38,952 nt of DNA from an uncultured Pelagibacteraceae bacterium (GTDB lineage: Bacteria > Pseudomonadota > Alphaproteobacteria > Pelagibacterales > Pelagibacteraceae): NCBI GenBank assembly GCA_902575095.1, contig CACGPY010000007.1:1-38952 (forward strand), in the 5' to 3' direction. Under the pieces are notes generated by a model. It did no database searches and had not been told where the DNA came from. It saw nothing but the letters and a program-made list of their open reading frames with translations. Below are positions 25,409 to 33,675 of the stretch, piece after piece. The first letter of the stretch is position 1. Each line of letters starts with the position of its first letter. The position numbers were made by a program, and so were the translations under genes.

Positions 25409-26621
25409 CAAAAATATTTTTAAACCATCTACAAGAGAAGAAATTGTAGAAATCGTAAAAAATTGTTACAAAAAAAGTATTCCCTTAGAAATAAGCGGTT
25501 TACAATCAAAAAATAAAATTGGTAGAAATTTTCAAGCTGAGAAAACTTTAGACCTTTCAAATTACAAAGGTATCATAGATTATAAACCTGAGGAGCTTTA
25601 TATTAAAGTTAAGGCAGGTACTCCTATAAGTGAAATTGAAGAAGCACTTAAAAAAAACAATCAGCAATTAGCTTTTGAGCCTAATGACTTTGGTTACTTA
25701 TTTTCAGGAGTGAGTAACAGCGGTTCGATCGGAGGGGTAGTTGCTTGTAACTTTGCAGGATCAAGAAGATTTAAAGTAGGAAGTGTTAGAGATCATCTTC
25801 TTGGTTTTCAAGGAATTAATGGAAAAGGTGAAACTATAAAGTCAGGTGGAACAGTTGTAAAAAACGTGACCGGCTACGACTTGTGCAAGATATTATCTGG
25901 ATCTTTTGGAACACTTACAGTCTTAACAGAAATATCAATTAAAGTTTTACCAAAACCAGAGACAAGTAAAACACTAATTATAAAAATTCCTCATGTTAAA
26001 AAAGCTCTTGATTATTTAGGACAATCTTTATCATCATCCACCGATCCCTCAGGAGGAGTTTTTTATCCGGATTATTTTGGAAAAAATTTCATTTTAAATG
26101 ATCTTACACATGATGGAGGCTTGACCGGTATAAGAGTAGAAGGTCCTATGAACTCAGTTGACCAGAGGATAAATAGACTTGCAAAAGAATTAGCTCTTAT
26201 TGATAACGAGTTTTCAGTTTTAGATAGCGTCCAAACAGAAATTTTTTGGAATAAAACAAAAAACTTAGAGGTTTTTAAAAATTCAAAAAGTAATTTAATA
26301 AGAGTAGTTGTGCCTATAAGTGAAACGTTACAAGTTATTCAAAAGCTTAAAAAAGATGATTTAAATTATTTTATTGACTGGGGTGGCAGTCTTATCTGGA
26401 TGGCGTTTGAACACTTAAATTCTAAAATCCTTTTAGAAATAAAGGAAATAACCAAGAACCACCAAGGATACTATACATTAATTAAAATAGAGGATGACTT
26501 TAAGGCCTCTGCGGACATTTTTACAATAGATCCAATTAAGTATAAAATCAGTGAAAAAATAAAAAAAAGTTTTGACCCGAAAAGAATTTTTAACCCAGGT
26601 AAGATGTATACAGGAATTTAA
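25368..26621 (+). CDS. glcE: Glycolate oxidase FAD-binding subunit GlcE
   Basis: The second FAD-binding subunit of glycolate oxidase, 417 residues from the chosen ATG. The FAD_binding_4 domain shows LYIKVKAGTPISEIEEAL and the SGSIGGVVACNFAGSRR stretch, then KNVTGYDLCKILSGSFGTL. The terminal DPKRIFNPGKMYTGI is the standard GlcE ending. A longer reading from a GTG at 25341 is open, but the ATG at 25368 sits 11 bases after an AGGGAG (25351-25356), so I prefer it. The start lies inside the end of glcD, and glcF starts immediately after the stop. Confidence 0.93.
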   Translation: MEEKQNFQTSLDFNKNIFKPSTREEIVEIVKNCYKKSIPLEISGLQSKNKIGRNFQAEKTLDLSNYKGIIDYKPEELYIKVKAGTPISEIEEALKKNNQQLAFEPNDFGYLFSGVSNSGSIGGVVACNFAGSRRFKVGSVRDHLLGFQGINGKGETIKSGGTVVKNVTGYDLCKILSGSFGTLTVLTEISIKVLPKPETSKTLIIKIPHVKKALDYLGQSLSSSTDPSGGVFYPDYFGKNFILNDLTHDGGLTGIRVEGPMNSVDQRINRLAKELALIDNEFSVLDSVQTEIFWNKTKNLEVFKNSKSNLIRVVVPISETLQVIQKLKKDDLNYFIDWGGSLIWMAFEHLNSKILLEIKEITKNHQGYYTLIKIEDDFKASADIFTIDPIKYKISEKIKKSFDPKRIFNPGKMYTGI

Positions 26622-27920
26622 ATGCAGACATCATTTACAGAGAACCAATTAAAAGACAAAGATAACAAAACTAGTGAAACAATTATAAGAAAATGTGTTC
26701 ACTGTGGAATGTGTAATGCAACTTGCCCAACTTACGGAATTAACGGAGAAGAATTAGAAGGTCCAAGAGGGAGAATATATCTAATAAAAGATATGTTAGA
26801 GAATAAAAAACCTGCTACTAAACAAATTGCAAAACATATTGATAGCTGCTTATCATGTTATTCTTGCATGACAACTTGTCCTTCAGGTGTGAATTATATG
26901 CATCTAATTGATCATGGAAGAAATTATGTTGAAGAAACTTATAAAAGACCTTTCTTTGATAGATTATTTAGAAATATTCTCTCGTTCGTATTACCAAGAC
27001 CAAAAGTATTTTTATTAATGGCTTTGTCTTCTAAAATTATTAAACCTTTTAGTTTTTTATTTCCAAAATTCCTCAAAAACGCATTAAGTTTAATGCCAGA
27101 CAAAATACCTTCTAAGAAATTAAAAGAAAAAAAAGTTTATGGAGTTACGAAAGGTAAAAAAATTTCAAGGGTAGCATTATTAACTGGATGTGTTCAAAGA
27201 GTCATCTCACCTGAAATAAATGAGTCGACAATTAGACTTTTAAATAGACATAATGTTGAAGTTGTTGTGATGCCAGATATCTATTGCTGTGGTTCTTTAA
27301 ATCATCATTTAGGTAAACAAAAATTAGCACACGAGTCTTTTAAAAATAATATAAATAGTTGGCATGATGAATATCTTAAAAATGGTTTGGATGCGATTAT
27401 TAGCAATACCTCAGGCTGTGGTACAACTTTAAAAGATTACGGGCATATTTTTAAAAATGATAAAGATTTAAAAAAAAAAGCAAAAAAAATTTCTGAGTTA
27501 ACAAAGGACATCACCGAGTATCTTGATGAGAATTTAAAGTTAAATATAAATATGAGCACTGAGAAAAAATATAAAATTGCTTATCATTCAGCTTGTTCGA
27601 TGCAGCATGGGCAAAAAGTTCATCAACAACCTAAAGATTTAATTTCAAAAACTGGTAACGAGGTTTTAGAAATACCGGAAGGACATCTATGTTGCGGATC
27701 TGCTGGGACTTACAATATTCTTCATCAAAAAATGGCAAAATCGTTATTAAAAAATAAAGTCAAAAATATTGAGAAAATTTCTCCTGACTTTATTTCAACA
27801 GGAAATATAGGATGTATGACACAAATTTCGTCTGGAACTAGAATCCCTATCATTCATACAGTTGAATTACTTGATTGGTTCACAGGTGGACCCAAACCAT
27901 ATAAATTAAATAATTTCTAA
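26622..27920 (+). CDS. glcF: Glycolate oxidase iron-sulfur subunit GlcF
   Basis: The electron-transfer subunit, 432 residues. Two 4Fe-4S clusters are indicated by CVHCGMCNATCPTYG (Cys25, 28, 31, 35) and CLSCYSCMTTCPSG (Cys76, 79, 82, 86). Two CCG domains follow: one with CCGSLNHHLG and one with CCGSAGTYNI, plus the CGTTLKDYG segment. It passes electrons from GlcD/E to the membrane quinone pool, and several hydrophobic stretches near residues 115-150 may help it associate with the membrane. It starts directly after glcE. Confidence 0.96.
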   Translation: MQTSFTENQLKDKDNKTSETIIRKCVHCGMCNATCPTYGINGEELEGPRGRIYLIKDMLENKKPATKQIAKHIDSCLSCYSCMTTCPSGVNYMHLIDHGRNYVEETYKRPFFDRLFRNILSFVLPRPKVFLLMALSSKIIKPFSFLFPKFLKNALSLMPDKIPSKKLKEKKVYGVTKGKKISRVALLTGCVQRVISPEINESTIRLLNRHNVEVVVMPDIYCCGSLNHHLGKQKLAHESFKNNINSWHDEYLKNGLDAIISNTSGCGTTLKDYGHIFKNDKDLKKKAKKISELTKDITEYLDENLKLNINMSTEKKYKIAYHSACSMQHGQKVHQQPKDLISKTGNEVLEIPEGHLCCGSAGTYNILHQKMAKSLLKNKVKNIEKISPDFISTGNIGCMTQISSGTRIPIIHTVELLDWFTGGPKPYKLNNF

Positions 27921-27921
27921 A

Positions 27922-28878
27922 ATGAAAAAAAAAATTTTTGTTACTAGAAGGCTCCTTAAAGAAAACGAGGAGAAGCTTCAAAACTTATTTGAAGTTAATT
28001 TAAATAAAGATGACAAAATTTATACGTCTCAAGAAATTATTGATGGATCTAAAAATTATGACGGAATCTTAAGTTCGGTTACTGATCCAATTAATGCTGA
28101 CACTATATCTAAGTTATCAAGCTCTATTAAAATTATCGCTAACGGCGCAGTTGGTTTTGGAAATATAGATATTCAAGCTGCTAAAGCAAAAGGAATTACA
28201 GTTACTAATACCCCAGATGTTTTGACTGACGCCACAGCTGACATCCAAATATTACTTTTATTAGGAGCGTCTAGGAGAGCTTATGAGGGTCGTATTGCAG
28301 CCGAAAGTCAAAACTGGAAATGGTCTTTTGATTTTTTATTAGGAAAACAAATGTCAAATAAGAGATTAGGAATTCTTGGAATGGGCAGGATAGGAAGAGC
28401 GGTAGCTAAAAGAGCGAAGGCATTCGGTATGGAAATTCATTATCATAATAGATCTAAACTTTCTTCTGATTTAGAAGATGGTGCAATTTATCATAAAGAT
28501 CTTAAAAGTTTGTTTGAACAAAGTGAATTTTTATCAATCAATTGTCCTGCTACTCCAGAAACAAAAAACTTAGTAAATAGAGAAACATTAAAGTATTTAA
28601 AAGAAAATACTGTTATAGGTAATGCTGCCAGGGGAGATATTGTGAATGATGACGCTATGATAGAAGCTTTAAAAAATGGAACAGTCTTTGCATATGGATT
28701 AGACGTTTATAATGGCGAACCAAAAATTCATCCAGAATATTTAAAATTAAAAAATATTTTTTTGTTACCCCATTTAGGCAGTGCGACTAAAAGAACAAGA
28801 TGGGATATGGTTTACAGAGCTACAAAAAATTTGGAAGATTTTTTTTCAGGAAAAAAACCACAAGATCAGGTAAACTAA
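27922..28878 (+). CDS. Glyoxylate/hydroxypyruvate reductase (D-2-hydroxyacid dehydrogenase)
   Basis: A 318-residue NAD(P)-dependent D-isomer 2-hydroxyacid dehydrogenase. The Rossmann motif GMGRIG is at 153-158 and the catalytic triad is Arg237 (AARGD), Glu266 (GEP) and His284 (LPHLGSA). After the second beta strand an Arg (Arg177 in HYHNR) replaces the acidic residue of NAD-specific enzymes, suggesting NADPH preference as in glyoxylate/hydroxypyruvate reductases. It starts one base after glcF stops, so the same transcript can encode oxidation of glycolate and reduction of glyoxylate or hydroxypyruvate. Confidence 0.92.
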   Translation: MKKKIFVTRRLLKENEEKLQNLFEVNLNKDDKIYTSQEIIDGSKNYDGILSSVTDPINADTISKLSSSIKIIANGAVGFGNIDIQAAKAKGITVTNTPDVLTDATADIQILLLLGASRRAYEGRIAAESQNWKWSFDFLLGKQMSNKRLGILGMGRIGRAVAKRAKAFGMEIHYHNRSKLSSDLEDGAIYHKDLKSLFEQSEFLSINCPATPETKNLVNRETLKYLKENTVIGNAARGDIVNDDAMIEALKNGTVFAYGLDVYNGEPKIHPEYLKLKNIFLLPHLGSATKRTRWDMVYRATKNLEDFFSGKKPQDQVN

Positions 28879-28890
28879 TACACCTTTAGA

Positions 28891-28917
28891 TTGAATCTTA
28901 TAAATTTACTTTAAAAT
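28891..28917 (+). promoter_or_regulatory. Possible dctP promoter
   Basis: TTGAAT (28891-28896) and TAAAAT (28912-28917) are 15 bp apart; AATAAT at 28915-28920 gives an 18-bp alternative. They lie in the 114-bp gap before dctP, just upstream of the hairpin-containing leader. The match is moderate and the context is AT-rich. Confidence 0.35.
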
Positions 28918-28942
28918 AATTCTAAAAATATATGGAGACTCT

Positions 28943-28964
28943 GATTTGAGTTTGTGCTTAAATC
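28943..28964 (+). promoter_or_regulatory. Hairpin in the dctP leader
   Basis: An 8-bp stem with one G-U pair joins 28943-28950 to 28957-28964 around a 6-nt loop. It ends 19 bases before the strong ribosome binding site of dctP and lacks a T-run. It could stabilise the mRNA 5' end or be a small regulatory fold. Confidence 0.35.
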
Positions 28965-28983
28965 TTGATGTTAATTAACTAAC

Positions 28984-28989
28984 GGAGGA
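28984..28989 (+). promoter_or_regulatory. Strong ribosome binding site for dctP
   Basis: GGAGGA, among the best Shine-Dalgarno matches noticed in this window, lies three bases before the dctP ATG. It fits the high expression expected of an abundant periplasmic binding protein. Confidence 0.75.
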
Positions 28990-28992
28990 CAT

Positions 28993-30141
28993 ATGTCAAA
29001 AAAAATAAAAGGAGTAAAAACTCCATCAAGACGTAAGTTCTTTAAAGCAGCAGCAGCTACGGGTGCTGCAGCGGCAGCAACTGTTGCAATGCCAAACATT
29101 GCATTAGGCGCTCCTCAGACTTTAAAGATGCAAGCGGCTTGGCCGTCAGGCGCTAACATTTTCTTTGAAATGGCTGGCGACTACGCAAAAATGGTAGGCG
29201 ACATGTCTGGAGGTGAATTAAAAATTGATCTTCAGCCAGTTGGAGCTGTAGTTAAGACTTCGGAGATTGGACAAGCAGTAAGTTCAGGTGTACTTGATAT
29301 GGGACACTGGGTAACAGCTTACTGGTATGGAAAAAATCCAGCAGCTTCTCTATTCGGTACTGGTCCGTCATACGGAATGTCATCTCAAGAAATTATGGGA
29401 TGGATTGAGTATGGTGGCGGTAGAAAACTTTATGATGAAACACTTGCAAAAGTTGGTTTCGATTATATTGGTTTCTTCCATATGCCTATGCCTGCACAGC
29501 CTTTTGGATGGTTCAAAAAGAACGTAACAAAAGTATCTGATGTAAAAGGTATGAAGTACAGAACAGTAGGATTAGCGACTAACGTATTAACAGCAATGGG
29601 AATGGTTGTAAGACAATTACCAGGAGGTGAAATTCAGCCTGCAATGAAGACAGGTTTGATTGAAGCTGCTGAGTTTAACAACCCAACTTCAGACTCTCAG
29701 TTTGGTATGCAAGACGTTTCTAAGCATTATCACTTAGGAAGCTTCCACCAATCACAAGAGATGTTTGAAATTCCAGTAAATAAGAAGACATTTAATGGAC
29801 TATCGCCTAAACATCAGGCTATTCTAAAAAATGCTGCTTATGCTGCGAACAGTGATAACTACTTTAAAGCATTAGTAAGATACTCTGCTGACTTATCTAA
29901 ATTGATGAACCAGCACAAAGTAAATGTGTATCAAACATCTGATGCGATCTTAGCCCAACAATTAAAAGGTTGGGATAAAGTAATCGGAGATTTCAATAAG
30001 AAAGATCCATTCTTTAAAAAGATTGTAGATTCACAGAAGAAATATGCTAAGAGAGTTATGAAGTACTTGCTCATGAACCAACCTAACTATAAGTTGGCTT
30101 ACGAGAATGAATTCGGCTCTATAGCTAAAGTTAAAATTTAA
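28993..30141 (+). CDS. dctP: TRAP transporter periplasmic substrate-binding protein (DctP family)
   Basis: A 382-residue periplasmic solute receptor of a tripartite ATP-independent transporter. A twin-arginine signal, SRRKFFK (residues 12-18), is followed by an alanine-rich hydrophobic stretch ending near PNIALGA (about 35-41). The mature part has the DctP fold landmarks: GGELKIDLQPVGAVVKTSEI and VSDVKGMKYRTVGLATNVLTAMG. It resembles the mannitol/chloroaromatic and 2-oxo-acid (TakP-like) or lactate group rather than the C4-dicarboxylate type. Next to hydroxy-acid oxidation genes, a lactate, glycolate or 2-oxo-acid ligand is likely. It has a strong ribosome binding site and a terminator directly after it. 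Confidence 0.93.
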   Translation: MSKKIKGVKTPSRRKFFKAAAATGAAAAATVAMPNIALGAPQTLKMQAAWPSGANIFFEMAGDYAKMVGDMSGGELKIDLQPVGAVVKTSEIGQAVSSGVLDMGHWVTAYWYGKNPAASLFGTGPSYGMSSQEIMGWIEYGGGRKLYDETLAKVGFDYIGFFHMPMPAQPFGWFKKNVTKVSDVKGMKYRTVGLATNVLTAMGMVVRQLPGGEIQPAMKTGLIEAAEFNNPTSDSQFGMQDVSKHYHLGSFHQSQEMFEIPVNKKTFNGLSPKHQAILKNAAYAANSDNYFKALVRYSADLSKLMNQHKVNVYQTSDAILAQQLKGWDKVIGDFNKKDPFFKKIVDSQKKYAKRVMKYLLMNQPNYKLAYENEFGSIAKVKI

Positions 30142-30156
30142 TTATATTTTAAACGT

Positions 30157-30188
30157 AAAAAGGGGGTGATTTATCACCCCCTTTTTTT
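30157..30188 (+). terminator. Terminator/attenuator between dctP and dctQ
   Basis: An 8-bp stem of mostly G-C pairs (30162-30169 with 30174-30181), a TTTA loop and then seven T residues (30182-30188), preceded by five A residues. It lies 20 bp after the dctP stop and before dctQM, so it should end most dctP transcripts and reduce expression of the membrane subunits. Confidence 0.9.
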
Positions 30189-30226
30189 ATGGAAATAATA
30201 AAAAAATTAGCATAGTTTAAAAATTC

Positions 30227-30811
30227 ATGAGGGGATTTATTCATTTTGCAGATACTTTAAGCACTTCCGTTGGAAAGGCGTTTTCTTGGTGTATCGTAAT
30301 TTTAATGGGCGGAACTTGCTACGAAGTAGTTATGGCATATGCCTTTAATGCTCCTACCTTATGGAATTTTGATTTCAGTTTACAAATGTACGGTGCGATT
30401 TTTATGATGGCAGGTGCTTATACTCTTTCTACCGAGGCTCATGTGAGAGGTGATGTAATTTACAGACTTTTTAAACCAAGAACTCAGGGTTACATCGATT
30501 TAGTTTTATATTTTATATTTTTCTTTCCAGGTGTGCTTGCTCTTGCATTTTATGGTTATGAGTACGCTTCGCTTGCATGGAAGATAAAAGAAACAAGTTG
30601 GAACAGCCCTGCTCAAATTCAAATTTATATGGCTAAATCTTTAATTCCTGCTGCAGGAATTTTATTAACGCTACAAGGTATCAGCGAAGTTTGTAGAGCA
30701 ATCATTTGCATTCAAACAGGACACTGGCCCGCAAGAATGGTTGTAGCAGAGGAAACAGAAAAAATGTTAATGAGAACTTCACAAGACGAGGATCAAAAAG
30801 ATGTTATTTAG
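30227..30811 (+). CDS. dctQ: TRAP transporter small permease DctQ
   Basis: A 194-residue inner-membrane protein with four hydrophobic segments (about 17-35, 50-68, 90-110 and 140-160). The TLSTEAHVRGDVIYRLF stretch carries the conserved charged pattern of the DctQ family. It forms the small membrane subunit of the TRAP transporter and holds the complex with DctM. No obvious Shine-Dalgarno sequence precedes the ATG. It is separated from dctP by a terminator and overlaps dctM by 11 bases. Confidence 0.93.
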   Translation: MRGFIHFADTLSTSVGKAFSWCIVILMGGTCYEVVMAYAFNAPTLWNFDFSLQMYGAIFMMAGAYTLSTEAHVRGDVIYRLFKPRTQGYIDLVLYFIFFFPGVLALAFYGYEYASLAWKIKETSWNSPAQIQIYMAKSLIPAAGILLTLQGISEVCRAIICIQTGHWPARMVVAEETEKMLMRTSQDEDQKDVI

Positions 30812-32162
30812 TTTAACTAATCCTGAAATCGCAATTTTAATGATGGGAATATTCCTATTTGCAGTGCTACTTGGATTTCCAATAGCATTTACATTAATGG
30901 CAATGGGAGTTGGTTTTGGTTATTACGCTTACTTTGATCCAACAAGAATGGAACATCTTTTTGATAACAGAATTTTCCAATTATTCGTTCAAAATACTTA
31001 CACCGTTATGGATAATACAGTTTTGACAGCGGTCCCACTCTTTTTATTTATGGGGTATTTAGTTGAAAGAGCTGGAATAGTTTCAAGATTATTTTTTGCG
31101 ATTAGACTAGCTTCTCATAGACTACCAGCTTCAATGGCAGTAGCTGCATTAGTTACTTGTGCTTTATTTTCTACAGCGACTGGAATTATCGGAGCCGTGG
31201 TAACTTTAATGGGGCTTCTTGCTTGGCCAGCGATGATCAGAGCTGGATATGATAAAAAGTTTGCTTCTGGAGTAATTTGTTCTGGAGGTTGTTTGGGTAT
31301 TTTAATTCCGCCTAGCATTATGTTAATCGTTTATTCTGTAATTGCTCAACTCTCTCCTTTAAGATTATTTGCTGCAGCAATTTTTCCAGGATTATTATTA
31401 GCAGGATTATATATAGGTTATGCGGTAACTTTAGCTTATTTTAATCCTTCGATCGCACCTAAACCACCTAAGGAAGATATTCCACCAAGATCAGTAATTC
31501 TAAAAGAGGTAATGGTTTCTTTCTTACCGCTTTTCTCTTTGATAATTTTAGTATTAGGAACTATTTTAGGAGGACTTGCAACTCCTGCAGAAGCGGCAGC
31601 GGTTGGAGCATTTGGGGCATTAGTACTTTCATATTTTTATAAAACGCTTAAGTGGAAAAATTTTAAAGAGTCGGTATTTTTAACTGCAAAAACGACTGCC
31701 ATGATTATGTGGTTGTTTATAGGATCATGGACCTTTGCTTCAGTTTTCTCTTATTTAGGTGGACACGAAGTATTTGAACATTTCTTTAAATCAATGAACC
31801 TACAACCTTGGCAGTTCTTGGTAATTACTCAAATTATAATTTTCTTACTGGGTTGGCCATTAGAGTGGACAGAGATATTAATCATTTTTGTACCGATATT
31901 TTTACCTTTAGTGGCATTTTTTGAAGTTAACCCTTACTTTTTTGCAATGTTAATTGCTTTAAATTTACAAACTTCATTTTTAACTCCACCCATGGCAATG
32001 TCCGCGTACTATTTAAAAGGTGTACAAAGTAAAAATGTAGAGTTAATGGAAATATTTAAAGGTATTATGCCTTTTCTAGGTATAGTTATATTAGCTATGT
32101 TTTTAATGTATCTCTTCCCGGGAATAGCTCTTTGGTTGCCAGATACATTATTTGCTAATTAA
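30801..32162 (+). CDS. dctM: TRAP transporter large permease DctM
   Basis: A 453-residue inner-membrane protein with about 12-14 hydrophobic segments, the sodium-driven channel subunit of the TRAP system. Landmarks are TAVPLFLFMGYLVERAG (about 72-88), ATGIIGAVVTLMGLLAWPAM (about 125-144), GGCLGILIPPSIMLIVYS, and TPAEAAAVGAFGAL (about 260-273). FLTPPMAMSAYYLKG near the C-terminus is also typical. The start overlaps the dctQ stop. The amidase gene follows after ten bases. Confidence 0.95.
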   Translation: MLFSLTNPEIAILMMGIFLFAVLLGFPIAFTLMAMGVGFGYYAYFDPTRMEHLFDNRIFQLFVQNTYTVMDNTVLTAVPLFLFMGYLVERAGIVSRLFFAIRLASHRLPASMAVAALVTCALFSTATGIIGAVVTLMGLLAWPAMIRAGYDKKFASGVICSGGCLGILIPPSIMLIVYSVIAQLSPLRLFAAAIFPGLLLAGLYIGYAVTLAYFNPSIAPKPPKEDIPPRSVILKEVMVSFLPLFSLIILVLGTILGGLATPAEAAAVGAFGALVLSYFYKTLKWKNFKESVFLTAKTTAMIMWLFIGSWTFASVFSYLGGHEVFEHFFKSMNLQPWQFLVITQIIIFLLGWPLEWTEILIIFVPIFLPLVAFFEVNPYFFAMLIALNLQTSFLTPPMAMSAYYLKGVQSKNVELMEIFKGIMPFLGIVILAMFLMYLFPGIALWLPDTLFAN

Positions 32163-32171
32163 CGAATTTAA

Positions 32172-33506
32172 ATGATAGACGTTACATCTTTAAGTGCTTA
32201 CGAATTATCTCAAAAACTTCATTTAGGTGAAATATCATCCGTCGATCTCTGCACAGCATATCTAGATAGAGTAAAAAAATTTGAAAAGGATGTTCAAGCT
32301 TGGCAATTTATAGATAAAAAACTTTTAATGGAAAAAGCTGAAGAAGCAGATACTTACAGAAAATCAGGAAAACCCCTAGGGCCACTACATGGGATGCCAG
32401 TCGCAATTAAAGATATTATTGGAACTTATGACATGCCAACTGAATGTGGGACAGTTTTTAGAAAAAAAATGTCCAACTCACAAGACTCTGAAATTGTAAA
32501 TTTACTAAAAAATTCGGGAGCAATTATAATGGGCAAGACTGTCACTTGCGAACTTGCATACATACATCCTTCTAAAACTAAAAATCCACACGATTACTCA
32601 AGAACACCCGGAGGATCATCAAGTGGATCAGCAGCAGCAGTTGCAGCTCATATGGCGCCTTTATCTGTTGGTTCTCAAACTGGAGGTTCAGTAATTAGGC
32701 CAGCATCATATTGTGGAGTTGTTGGTTATAAACCTTCTTATGGACTAATCTCAAGAAATGGAGTTCTAAAAGTTTCAGATAAATTGGATACAATGGGTGT
32801 ATTTGGTAAAACTGTTAAAGATGTTGCCTTGCTTGCTAAGTCATTAATTAGAAAAGATTTACATGATCCTTCAACTGTCTACTTTGCTGCAGAAAAGATG
32901 GTGGAGGAATGTGAGAAAGGCCCTGTTTTTGATCCTAAGTTTATTTTTTATAAAACAAAAAATTGGAAAAATATTAACAAAAAATCACAGCAGGCTTTTG
33001 AATTTTTAATAAAAAATTTTAAAAAGAATATAGAGGTCTTTGACACACCATCATATTTTAATGATATTCCAAAGTACCATCAAATAATTCATGAAGTTGA
33101 TATGGCAAATAATTTTCAAGTTTATTATAAAAAAGATAAAACAAAACTTTCCAAAGAAATGAGAGAAGCTATCGCCAGAGGATTAAAATATTCGGCAAAA
33201 GAATATGGAGACGCTGCAGATTTTATGAAGCAAAGTTATGAATCATACAAAGAAGTTTTTGAAGACTACCATGGAATTATAACTCCATCATCAAGCGGTG
33301 TTGCTGACAAAGGATTTAAATCTACTGGAAGTGCAGACTTTCAAAAGATTTGGACTTATCTTGGTTTACCTACAATTTCATTACCTTTACTTACAGGAGA
33401 AAATGACTTACCATTAGGTGTTCAATTAGTTGGCGATAAACTTGATGATTTAAGATTTTTAGGAACAGCTAACTGGCTTGAGAAAAACTGTAGAGATGAA
33501 GGATAA
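32172..33506 (+). CDS. Amidase (amidase-signature family)
   Basis: A 444-residue hydrolase of the amidase-signature family, which includes GatA and many carbon-nitrogen hydrolases. The Ser-cisSer-Lys triad is visible: Lys80 in PVAIKDIIG, Ser149 in GGSSSGSAA and Ser173 in QTGGSVIRPA, with the normal 24-residue spacing between the two serines. No signal peptide is seen. The substrate is unknown. The lack of gatB or gatC neighbours and its place after a TRAP transporter suggest a catabolic amidase rather than GatA, but this is inference. Confidence 0.9.
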   Translation: MIDVTSLSAYELSQKLHLGEISSVDLCTAYLDRVKKFEKDVQAWQFIDKKLLMEKAEEADTYRKSGKPLGPLHGMPVAIKDIIGTYDMPTECGTVFRKKMSNSQDSEIVNLLKNSGAIIMGKTVTCELAYIHPSKTKNPHDYSRTPGGSSSGSAAAVAAHMAPLSVGSQTGGSVIRPASYCGVVGYKPSYGLISRNGVLKVSDKLDTMGVFGKTVKDVALLAKSLIRKDLHDPSTVYFAAEKMVEECEKGPVFDPKFIFYKTKNWKNINKKSQQAFEFLIKNFKKNIEVFDTPSYFNDIPKYHQIIHEVDMANNFQVYYKKDKTKLSKEMREAIARGLKYSAKEYGDAADFMKQSYESYKEVFEDYHGIITPSSSGVADKGFKSTGSADFQKIWTYLGLPTISLPLLTGENDLPLGVQLVGDKLDDLRFLGTANWLEKNCRDEG

Positions 33507-33675
33507 AGTTACAATAATTATAGGAGTTGCACTCTGTACCTTTTTTTTAATTGGTTTAGCAACAACATTGACTAGATCAATGATGATAGGTTTATTTGAT
33601 GTGCTTCCTGTTTATATTTTAATGGGTATGGTAATTGTAATGATGTTCTATGAAGCCTTCATTGACAAAAAATAA
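33496..33675 (+). CDS. Small two-helix membrane protein
   Basis: A 59-residue protein of unknown function with two hydrophobic segments (about 5-24 and 31-52) and charged ends. I start it at the ATG at 33496, which overlaps the amidase end by 11 bases; a TTG at 33478 would add six residues without support. Its 3' end overlaps the DMT permease start by 26 bases. The nested position argues that it is translated as part of the operon. Confidence 0.65.
   Translation: MKDKVTIIIGVALCTFFLIGLATTLTRSMMIGLFDVLPVYILMGMVIVMMFYEAFIDKK

Noticed and set aside
33478-33495. TTG start for the small membrane protein
   Set aside because: The ATG at 33496 is a stronger codon and keeps the overlap with the amidase short; the six extra residues are not hydrophobic or family-like.
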